Below are positions 20,581 through 32,900 of a DNA stretch of 64,000 nucleotides, in pieces. How positions within the stretch are numbered: position 1 is the first letter of the stretch; every line of letters starts with the position of its first letter. The notes beneath the pieces are model-generated. The model had not been told where the DNA came from. It saw only the letters and a list, made by a program, of their open reading frames with translations, and ran no database searches. Position numbers and translations under genes: made by a program. Origin of the DNA: Daphnia pulex (Eukaryota > Arthropoda > Branchiopoda > Diplostraca > Daphniidae); contig NC_060021.1 of NCBI RefSeq assembly GCF_021134715.1, positions 6,386,001 to 6,450,000 of the forward strand, given 5' to 3'.

Positions 20581-22402
20581 ATGGGTAAGATGTCACTTAG
20601 TATTATGTGTTGAAAGATATGATGGCAATATGTTTAGTTCGATTTTATGTGTAAACTATTATGTTTTCTTATTTAGGTTTCTTTAGAATGTTGTTTCTCG
20701 TGGTCTCGCTGGTTGCGTATGCCCAATCAGCTTCTATGCATGGGCGTGGTCCGGAGATGAGCGGCCGTGCTCCGGAGATGCATGATCAACGGCATCAGCA
20801 TAGACGTAGTGCCCCACCATCGGCTTACTACCCCGAGGCTCCAAAGTATTACACCGAGGCTCCAAAGTATTACACCGAAGCCCCTAAATACTACACCGAG
20901 GCACCTCAGTACTACACCACACCTGCCCCGACATATGTAAGTAAATTTCAAGTATTCTAGTGGTAGGAAAGCAACTAAGTGTCTGATGTCTGAATAGGGT
21001 GGATATGGTCATCAGATGAAACGCAGTGTCTACTCCGCACCTGAATCCTACTACACAACGGCAGCTTCTTATTACTCTGCCCCACCGACCACAGCTTCTT
21101 ACTACCCTGTAAGCCCCGCTCGAAAATTAATCTAAATATTGTACTTAAACAATTGTTTTGGATTCACAGGGAGATTATGGCTATCATGCCCAGAAGAAAA
21201 GGCAGGCTCCTCAGGCTCCAGCCTATTATGCTACGACTCCTTGTTATTGTCCTCCAGCAACTACACCGGCGCCGTACTACCAGGTAAGAAAACCAATGGT
21301 GCGTTTCAATTTATTATGGTCCCTAACAGTCTATTGTTTCTAGGAGTCATACACAACTGTTGCCCCGTACACCACTACTGTTGTTTACTACACTGAGCCG
21401 ACTTACTACCCTACCGAGGCCTACTATACTACCACAGTTGCATATGCCCGACGTAGCTACTACTCGCCTCCGGTCTACACTACAGTTGCGCCGTATGTTG
21501 AACCAGTCTACTACACCACTCCTGCCCCTGTTTACTACACCGAGCCTAGCTACTACACCACGGAAATCTATACTACAACATATGCTGCACCAAGCTACTA
21601 CTCTCCTCCGGTCTACACCACTCCTGCTCCAGTTTACTACACCACATCTCCACCGGTCTACTACACCGAGCCCAGCTACTACGCCACGGAGGTTTATACC
21701 ACAACTTATGCTGCACCAAGCTACTACTCTCCTCCGGCCTACACAACAGCTGCCCCTGCCTATTACACTGAGCCCAGTTACTACACCACCGAGGTTTACA
21801 CCACAACCTACGCCGCTCCTAGCTACTATGCTCCTCCGGTTTACACTACTCCTGCCCCGGTCTACTATACCACGGAGGTTTATACCACAACCTATGCTGC
21901 TCCGAGCTACTATGCTCCTCCGGCTTACACCGAGGCTCCGTATTACACCACTGCTGCTCCTTACTACACCGAGGCTCCTTACTACACCACCACAACTGCT
22001 GCCCCTGTGTACTACACTGAGGCTCCCTACTACACTGCTGCTCCAGCTTACTACACCGAGGCTCCTTACTACACCACCACAACTGCCGCCCCTGTATACT
22101 ATACTGAGGCTCCTTACTACACTGCTGCTCCAGCTTACTACACTGAAGCTCCTTACTACACCGAGGCTCCATACTACACAACCACAACTGCTGCCCCTGT
22201 CTACTACACTGAGGCTCCTTACTATACAACTGCTGCTCCGGTTTACTACACTGAGGCTCCTCATTATACAACGGCTGCCCCTGCCTACTACTCTGAACCG
22301 GCTTACTACACAACTGAAGCGTATACCACAACTACAGCAGCCTACAAATACGAAGCTCCCACTTACGCTCCACCGAGCTATTATGCTCCTCCAGTCTATT
22401 AA
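20581..22402 (+). CDS. secreted Tyr/Pro/Thr-rich repeat protein, cuticle-like
   Basis: Exons 20581-20584, 20677-20936, 20998-21108, 21170-21283 and 21344-22402 give 515 aa. Exon 1 codes only Met plus one base, a layout common in arthropod cuticle genes. A signal peptide follows (MGFFRMLFLVVSLVAYAQSA). The mature part is built of YYTEAP, TYAAPSYYSPP and TTTTAAPVYY units, with Tyr the dominant residue. Basic clusters recur, one in each of exons 2-5: HRRSAPP, MKRSVYSAP, KKRQAPQAP and ARRSYYSPP, each before a new Tyr-rich run, resembling furin-type cleavage sites. Exons 3 and 4 start alike (GGYGHQMKR, GDYGYHAQKKR), suggesting exon duplication. Tyr-rich repeats of this kind serve in cross-linked extracellular matrices. 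I do not recognise a named family. Long open frames in other phases are shadows of the repeat. Confidence 0.88.
22007..22310 (+). repeat. tandem YYTEAP-type coding repeats
   Basis: The DNA is a degenerate tandem array of units coding EAPYYT, TTTTAAPVYYT and AAPAYYT; related units extend back to about 21480. Near-identical DNA between copies implies recent expansion or contraction. Confidence 0.85.
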
Positions 22403-22599
22403 TAGCTCTAAGTTGTACAAGCTTTTTACCTTGGAATTGTTATTTCGAATATCTTTATCAGAGAATGTTAATAGATTACGTTACGCTAACTGCAATTGGT
22501 ATTAACTTGTAGTCATTGTATTTCAACCTTAAGGAGGGATTCAGCTCTTCAGTCGTGTAAAGTAGTTAGACAAACATAGTCAACATTAGAACTGAAAGT

Positions 22600-24088
22600 T
22601 TAAAGATTCATGGAGAATGTGGCAATGGAACGACTATTCTTAGCATTATCGACATAGAGACGCCACTCCCTGCGGTTGAAATCAAAAATTCCAGTAGCGA
22701 TCGTCAATACGATATCCTTCTCCGTTCCGCGACGGTAAATCGGATAATCTTGATCATCGTCGTTGGACAGCATGTCTACAACCTCTCCGATATTAGTAGG
22801 TAAACCCAGAGTTTCCATTACATGATGGCGACCGTTACTGCTGAGTACAGCCAAACCGTTATGATCCTCGTTGATCTTCAGTCGCAAGTATCTAATCGAT
22901 GTAAATAATTTGTGGTAAAATTGTGCTGAACATTGTTTGAAATTGTTGTATACTTATTGCAGCGAACATGACTCTCCCCAGGCGAAATAGTCAAAATGGA
23001 CAGTTGCGACTCGTTATTCTCCGCAGGTCCTACTTCAGCGCTGTGAAAGAGGATTGGTCCTTCCTGTTTTGGTATATTGATTAATGCCAAATTTAACTAA
23101 CTTTTCTGATAATTTATTATTTTACTTGTTTCATGAACGACATGTTGACGCAAAATCCGTGAGCAGATCCGGTTCCTCTGTCACGAAGAATGGCCTGAGC
23201 GTCGACCAAATTCCGAGCGCTAAGCATCGCCCTTGTCAGGAAATGACGCGCTGAAAAAAAAAGAAGGAACGCAAGTCTAAACTAATCAAACGAAAATTAA
23301 TTTAATTATCAAGTACGTGTTTTGTCATTATGGACCCTGACAGGTTCTATAATATTGATGGTGTAAACGAGACCGTGCTCATTAATATTCATGCAGAAGC
23401 CAGGCAAGTGCCCAGCGTAACAAAGCGACGAGAATCTCTCATGACGTCCACATTTTTCGGTAATATCAGCGTGAACGATGTACAGATGGTTGAGAGTTAC
23501 TGCAAAAGCGTCTTCCGTGTGTCCCAAAACCACCTAAAAGTAAGATCATTTTTCTTTTAAACTTTCACTTTTATAATTAGTTGAATTAGAACTTGCGTTT
23601 TCGTGGTTGCACATGACGCTCGAACAACCGTTTCCTGATAGTTGAGATGACGACGAGGCCTCTAATATCATGCTATCGATGTGCAGTAGCATCAACTAAA
23701 TAGACAATGTTGGAAAATTATTAACATCCACTTAAAAAGTATTTGAAACTGGACCTTGTAAAAGGGCACTTGACTGCCGTCAGAAATTCCTTGCAACTCA
23801 TTGACGTAATAAGGGAACTTGGCTTTCATTCGAGCTAGCGTGTCGTCGTAGATTTTCAGTCCAGCAACTGTGTTGTAGGCTGGCAACAGCTCGTCGTTCA
23901 AAAATTTCGAGTCTCGAACTAGTTCTTCTATCTGATGTTTAAAAGTGTGGCCCTGTCGGATAGTTGAAAAGTCAAGTTAGAAAGTCTAGGATTGAATTTT
24001 GTTTTCCTCTTTTTCTTACCACATCGTAGCCGACTTGATAGAATGTTCCTCGAACGTAAATAACTGGTAGGAAAATTCGGTTTTCCAT
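22600..24088 (-). CDS. tan: tan-like beta-alanyl-dopamine hydrolase (peptidase C45 / AAT family)
   Basis: Exons 24088-24020, 23952-23755, 23695-23597, 23533-23317, 23250-23126, 23063-22954 and 22891-22600 give 369 aa (fly Tan 387). The N-terminus (LPVIYVRGTFYQVGYDVG) and ELLPAYNTVAGLKIYDDT match the family. Gly112-Cys113 in NGCSSVMCN is the expected autocleavage site that frees the nucleophilic Cys of this Ntn hydrolase. VLGHTEDA, RFSSLCYAGHLPGF, HGLVYTIN and the C-terminal YPIYRRGT complete the match. Fly Tan hydrolyses N-beta-alanyl-dopamine to dopamine for cuticle pigmentation and carcinine to histamine in vision. Intron 3 uses a GC donor (separate finding). Arthropods carry several C45 paralogues, so the exact substrate is not certain. 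The gene lies tail to tail with the Tyr-rich gene, 197 bp apart. Confidence 0.9.
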
Positions 24089-25298
24089 GTTGCTCTCTCG
24101 AAAGATGAAGCGGAAATGGATCCAGTCGTCTTTTCAAAATGAAAGCGTCCACAAGAATCCTTACAACATCGGTCAAGTTTTAATCTTGTTAAGGGCCAAA
24201 CACGTAAGAAATAATCCACTTTTGTGAGCCAAAACTCATTTCATTTCGGTGCACTTTGCGCATGTTTCTTTTAGAAGTTATTAGCCGGAATAGAAAATTT
24301 GCAAATTAGAGAATTCCTTCTTACCAAATAAATTACTTCTCGCGCACTAATAAAACTGACGCCAATTTCTTTGGTCCACCTTCGCGCGTTGTTGATAGTT
24401 TTTATATAATCTTCTTACGTGTCGTTATAATACAGATAGTATCGTTGACACAGCGCTTTGATAAAAACAAATCCCGAAGACGTGCGTCACCAAAGTTTAG
24501 ATAAATCGCAAATAACTGAGCTGTGATTTAACTTGCAATAGCTCGAGAGAATTTCTTGATAAATGTGAAGCCACTTTTCCGCTTACATTACACCTATGTG
24601 TATGTATATGTGGATTTCACTTACGCATTTGTTTAACCGGAATGTGAAATCAAAATAATTTATTATAATAATCCTTTGTCTTTCATCAGACGTATTAGGT
24701 AATAGATATCTTTATCTGTTTTCAGTCTGACATAACTAAAAAAAAAATTGTATAGTTCTTGTCCCATCCTCATCGATGCTAATTAAATTACAAATTTGCA
24801 AGTATAGGCAGATGGTGATACCATGTGACCACTTTGTTTAAAGGAAGACCGCCAGTTGTTGTACCTCTCCACCGAATTTGTATGGGCCGGTGTAATGTTA
24901 CACTGTCGCAGTTGAGCACTAAATCGGGTTGGATTTTTAATCGAACGGAAGATGGACGCCTTACGACACATTTCCTTTCGGCGGAAGACTTATGGAGCAG
25001 ATAAGAAAAGAAATTACAGGTACGCTGCTTTGCCCATATTATTTTCAAGGTTGTGTAATTCTTTTGTTTGGTGAAGGATTATGAATAAGTTCCGGCCAAT
25101 GAAAGACTAAACAAAAGCAAATGTTAGAAATATTTATGTCATGGCACACATTTTCTTTAAGGGCTAAGAGTACTATAACAGTAATACTGTTTCCGATTTT
25201 TTGCGCACAACTAACAAATTAATGATTTTATTGAATTTAATAGGTATAATTGGGTATGCATTTTGTTGCTGTTGGTATGGCAGTTTGCAAGAATTTCT
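24089..25298. other. intergenic region between tan-like and DAZAP2 genes
   Basis: This 1.2 kb is AT-rich and holds the tan-like 5' flank and the DAZAP2 3' UTR. The only coding-like signal is a possible spliced small open frame on the plus strand (entry at 24952). Nothing else seen. Confidence 0.5.
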
Positions 25299-25361
25299 TC
25301 ACCAAAATGTAGCACCTCCATCCGAACCACCAGTGAAAAACCGATCCTGTCTTTGACCTAA
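24952..25361 (+). CDS. possible small basic membrane microprotein overlapping DAZAP2
   Basis: An ATG at 24952 runs 68 bp to CAG before GTACGC (donor 25020). Joining an acceptor at 25243/25244 restores the frame and yields 61 aa: a basic N-terminus (RRKTYGADKKRNYR) followed by a hydrophobic segment (WVCILLLLVWQFA), then a short polar tail, stop at 25359-25361. Its end overlaps the DAZAP2 coding exon on the other strand. Splice signals and a plausible topology are all that support it; chance is possible. Confidence 0.25.
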
Positions 25362-26135
25362 TACTACATTATGCCCAGATCCGTGCGCCAACTGGGCAGC
25401 ATTGGGTGCAACACCAGGAGGAGGTGGAGGAATCCTCACTTGTGACGTTGAATCGAAACGCGCACCAGCATCGAATGCTTTCTAATTAATTATTTTAAAT
25501 AAGAATTAGTATAAAACTTTGACAATTTAACTGGTTGAACTAAGAAATGTAATATGTACTCACTGGAACAACAAAAGTAGCTTGAGGATGGACTTGCTGC
25601 ACATGTACTTGGGGTTGATGGGGTTGATGGGATTGATATGATTGATAGGGTTGATAGTAAGGCCCTGGGGCATTCATGGGCACTTGCTGCTGCTGCTGGA
25701 TATGCTATAGAAAAATAAGTCTTGTTTATAAAATTTACTAAAGAAATGTTTATAATTAAACATTTCTTACCTGAACTGGAATGTAAGATGCATTATAGTT
25801 AGGTGGGGCAACTGGGTGGTGCATTGCTTGATCATAACTTGGTGGTGGTGGCGGCATTCCAGACATAACCGGCACATAGGGATTGTAAGGACTGGAGGCA
25901 ACTGCTACAGCTGGATTCACCATATTGTTTCCAGGTGGGTACATTGGGTATGGCAATTGTGGAGGCCCTACAGGCTGCTGCTGCTGCTGTTGTGTTGGAT
26001 AAGCTGCTGCTGATTGACATTATTGAAAAGTAAGGAAGTTTTTTTTTAAACTGTTATAGCCAAATGTATCCTAATACATCATGGTACTACTTTATATGAT
26101 TAAATCTTACCCTTTTTTTCATTCTTCTTTGGCAT
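25299..26135 (-). CDS. DAZAP2: DAZ-associated protein 2 homologue
   Basis: Exons 26135-26111, 26009-25771, 25704-25564 and 25481-25299 give about 195 aa (human 168). The C-terminus carries the family signature FDAGARF, IPPPPPGVAPNAAQLA, FFTGGSDGG and ends in Trp. Upstream it is Pro/Gln/Tyr-rich with PPSY and PPNY motifs that fit WW-domain binding, plus two Gln runs. DAZAP2 (PRTB) is a small adaptor that binds DAZ, NEDD4-type ligases and other partners. The exon 2 acceptor lies in CAGCAGCAG, so usage may shift by one or two codons. The start MPKKNEKK is the only ATG before the strong donor GTAAGA. Confidence 0.92.
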
Positions 26136-27065
26136 TTCTTCAATTTGCTGATGGGTTACTTGGACTAGAGTGAATGTCAGCTATGTATTTTTGCAGAACT
26201 GATCCACTTCTTAATAAGAAACGTCAGCAACTAGTGCGTCAGTACGTGTTCTAATAACGTTTTTGACTCACGATTGGTAATTTTTTTGTTGCGCAAGCAG
26301 ACGTTATCAACAGAAAACAAACAGTTGATAACATAAACGTTGCCATATTTTGAATCAGTATCGATTTCTTTTAAAATCATTTCCGTTGCGGTCTCAAAAG
26401 TCAAAACCAGCTTACAGTCAACAAGTTTTATTGGAATACTATATTTTTAGAATGATTTAAAATTGAAATAACAGTGTATATGATAACAAAAACAACTCAT
26501 GTCAAGGTGTTGTATTTTTCTAGGTACTTGGTATTCCCGGAGATTCGTCCGGACTTTCGAGGCTGATTCCCATTCTACGTAAGAAACAATGCAAAATATT
26601 TGAGGCAATCACAACTGAAGACATGCAAGGGGTGATGATGTAGTGTAATTCTATAAATCGCGAATTGCCAGACGTACAAGAGGAAGACAGAAGTTAAGAT
26701 AAAGGCAAGGGAGGGGGCATCAGGGTATTGTAATTTCACACTTCATATTCAATCCGAGGTAGGCATGTACTTGAGACGAACAAATCAAAATACATCACAA
26801 TTTCGTAAATGAGATGAAGTAGTAACACTGCTTGTTAACTTCAAGTTCGAAATTAAGGGCGACATAATAAAAGATAAGTTCGTGGATTAAAGCCTAAATG
26901 GGATTAAGTAATTTCACACTTATTATAAAATTTGAAGGAGACACGTAACTTAATTGAATGGTAATTAAGTCAAGAATGGCCATCTAAAAAAAAATTAAAT
27001 TAAAAGACAGCGAGGGGCAAATTTGATTAAGCGAAAGACGATCACTGTTGGCCAGCGATAAATTT
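26136..27065. other. DAZAP2 5' flank and polo 3' UTR
   Basis: No open frame of interest. On the minus strand AATAAA occurs at 26432-26427, a candidate polyadenylation signal for polo that would give a 3' UTR of about 640 bp. DAZAP2 promoter sequence presumably starts near 26180-26400. Confidence 0.45.
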
Positions 27066-29401
<2,336 letters not shown>

Positions 29402-29772
29402 TTTCAAAAAAATGAATAAAGGGAGGTATCAGTAATGTTAAAATATAGTTTGCAGATTATGGGAAATCAATGGCTACAAATTCTGGGACGTTTCCCAAAT
29501 ATTAAAACGAGATCAAAAGGGGACCCTGAAACTCAAACCGTCCAGTTGTAACCCCAGCCCCAACAGACTTTTGCTTTTTCGAACTCAACTTCAAATGTTG
29601 GCGTTGTCAAATTTGCAGAAATAATTATATTTATATGAGCAATTTTAAATTTTACCCGAATCAATGAAATAAATATTTGTTTCATATTTCAATATCTTTT
29701 TTTATTTCAAATACAGTAATATAATATTTTATTTGGTTATCGTTCCTTGAGGTTCCTTGACCGAAATTGCTG

Positions 29773-29784
29773 TTTGGCGGGAAA
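29773..29784. promoter_or_regulatory. E2F-type site in the polo/CTF18 divergent promoter
   Basis: TTTGGCGGGAAA matches the E2F/DP consensus at every position. It lies 389 bp upstream of the polo ATG and 158 bp upstream of the CTF18 ATG. TTTGAA (CHR-like) hexamers on the minus strand, for example near 29590, are also present but are common by chance. Confidence 0.6.
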
Positions 29785-29941
29785 ACATGATGTAGCAGAC
29801 AGCAGCACAACAGCATGTTTTGTTGCTTGTTGGCTATTTTGTCTCGTTTTTAAACCAGAATTTTTATCTGAGAAGTTATCAGTTTGTTAATAATTAATAT
29901 TAAATATTTAGAATTCATTCAGAAAAGTCTAATCATCAAAC

Positions 29942-32900
29942 ATGGACGACGAATTTCCCGATCCTGACGAGGAATATGAAATGCGATATGCTGAAGAATT
30001 TGAGCTAATGAATGAGCTTGGTGAATACTGAAAACACATAGACTTTGTGAAAATAATAAAAAAGTTTTTCCTTTAGACTTTGAAGAAAACTCTGCCCCTG
30101 TTCTGCCTAAAGGGAATGATAAAAAAGTGAAGAAAAGCCTAAATTTTCATGATGGTAGTGGCAGTCGTTCAAACTCCAGTTTGTCAGGGCATGCAGCCCC
30201 TGATATTGGCAGCCGTTCAAACTCCAGTATGTCAGGACATGCAGCTCCTCTATCTGATGAAGCTGGAAGAAAAAGAATGCAAGATGAAGTGTTTGGGTCC
30301 TTGTCTGATGATGAAGAGCTGTGCGGGAAAGGTAAGATGTTTTTGTCTTTAACTTGTTGATGTGGAAATTAAAAAATAACCCCTAACTGTTTAATTTAAC
30401 AACAGGTTCAAACCCTTCAAAAAAGTCAAGAAATGATGATATACTTTTTGATCGCCCTGTAACGCATACAACCCCTGAATGTTATGAAGAACCAAGAGCC
30501 TTTCGTGCCCCAAGGCCAAAAAGATATGTTTTCCGCCTTGTTCCAGCAGAACCACATCAGTGTGTTACCACACATACTGGTCAAAAGTTATTTATCAGAC
30601 TTAAAACAGAAGAATCACTAAAACAAACAGTATACTATCAGAGTTCTCACAACACAATTTCAGATTATAATCAACCCATCTGTTTTTGTATAGGATATTG
30701 ATTTGAATTCCAAGAGTGTTGGCAATCTATTGAAGGTTTCAGTAGCAAATCTAAAGCTGCAAATGTACAATGAAGTAAATTTTAAATGCAGTCTTAGCCG
30801 CTTATACCCATCACTTTACTAAGTACTCCTTTTACAATTTTTTAGACAAGGTCTAAATCGAGTGTGGTGTCGGACGAGGTCTTCGAGCGTCGCCTACGTG
30901 AACTGGAAAAACCAGAATATAACATAAAAGGAACGACAGATGATGATATGGAGAACGATTCAAAGAATAAGTCCAAATCTACCGACTCATGGATGGACCT
31001 ATACCGACCGAAAAATTACCTCGATTTACTGAGTGAAGAAAATGTCAACCGAACGCTCTTACATTGGTTAAAGCTTTGGGATAAGGCGGTCTTCAATCGA
31101 GAAGTTAAAATTAAAGTACCCAAAATTGATGAAAACATCAAGCCCAAATGGGCTCAGGGTCAGAAAAATACCGGTCCTCAAGGTCGCTTTGACAAGAAAT
31201 TCGAACATAAGAAAAAATTCTTTAATAAAAATACTGATGGTGAGCTGAAAGAAGAGCTGGATTCATCTGGGCGACCGATACAGAAAATCGTGCTAATAAG
31301 TGGACCACCTGGCTTGGGCAAAACAACCTTGGCTCACGTCGTCGCAAAGCATTCAGGTAATTATTGCAGAGCTACATTAGCATGTTGGAGGACAGATAAA
31401 TATAACTACTGTATGACAAAAATAGGTTATTATCCTGTGGAAATGAATGCCAGCGATGACAGGAATGTAGAAGCGTTTAAACTTCAAATAGAAGCCGCTA
31501 CCCAAATGCGTTCGGTCATGGGAGCAAATCCTCTTCCCAATTGCTTGATCATCGACGAAATTGACGGCGCACCTGCTGTAAATATTTAATTTATAGGTTG
31601 TTAGTAATTGCTTCTCTCAATAATCTTATTTTTCGCTCAGGCGTCTATCAACTTCCTTGTGAACACTCTTACGCAAGACAGCGGCCAAAACAAAGAAAAT
31701 AGCCAAGCCACAAAGAAAAAAAAGAAGAAGGGTATAAATATCGTGTCTAGGCCTGTAATTTGCATCTGCAATGACTTGTACACTCCATCGTTGAGACCTT
31801 TGAGGCAGGCGGCTCTGGTTCTTCAGGTAACATTATTGTTGTTGTCCTTGTATCAGAGTTCCTTGAAAACTAAAAGCTAAACTATTTCGTTTCTTACAGT
31901 TTCCTCCGACGAATCCAAACAGGTAATGGTGCATCTATAAATGTTCTTCAATCTTTTTAGATAAACATGAATGGAACTATTTCTATTAGGTTGGCTCAGA
32001 GGCTTTTGAGCATTTCAAAGGAACATGATATCCAGGTAGACATGACGACCATGCTTGCGCTGTGCGAGAAAGCCGACTACGATATCCGATCGTGTCTAGC
32101 AACTCTGTACTTTCTCAAGTCTCGTCGGCGCCCGTTACGTTATAGTGATGTCATGAATCTCAACATCGGACATAAAGACAACCATAAAAGCCTGTTTCAA
32201 GGTACATTTTGGGTTGTTTTTTGCTCATTTAAATATGCTAATTCTGTCTGTTACTAATATCTTAACCAGTTTGGCAAGAGATATTTCACATTCCACGACA
32301 AAAGAGGAGTCAGTACATGGTTGAAAATGAACGTGAAGGTATGTTACCTTTGGCGCCAGATGTAGATAGGCCTTTAGCTCCCAACGCCGGCAACAATGCT
32401 TCCATGCCAGCTAGGTAATAACAAAATTCGAGTATTCATTTGAGTATCTTTTGACATAAGCAATGTTTATTTTATTTTTGACAGGTTTGCCAATATTTTG
32501 CATGCTGTTCATTCCTGTGGCGAGTACGATCGCTTGATGCAAGGTGTATTCGAAAACTACCCAACCATCAAATTCAAAGATAGCTATCTGAACGCGGTAT
32601 TGTCCATAATTAAAAAAAAAATTACATTAGATGACTTCTTGAAATTGTGATGTGGTGCTGTTTCAGGTATGCATTGGATTGGATTGGATGTGCTTCTTCG
32701 ATCACGTCAACCATTTCATCCAACTAAACCAAAACTATTGCGTGTTTGGTTACTTGCCCTACGCTTTCATCGCATTACACTTTCAAATGGCAGCGGTTCT
32801 CTCGCAGAAAATTCAATATCCAACAGCTCAAACAGAGGTATTGGCCCTTAATTTTTTTTAATGATTACTATTTCACGTTTCTTGTATTGTAACACCTTCT

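Noticed and set aside
21347-22505. Two long open frames (about 357 codons minus, 381 codons plus) in the repeat region
   Set aside because: They are shadows of the YYTEAP coding repeat, whose period is a multiple of three and leaves other frames open. The chosen frame has a signal peptide, splice phase and sensible composition.
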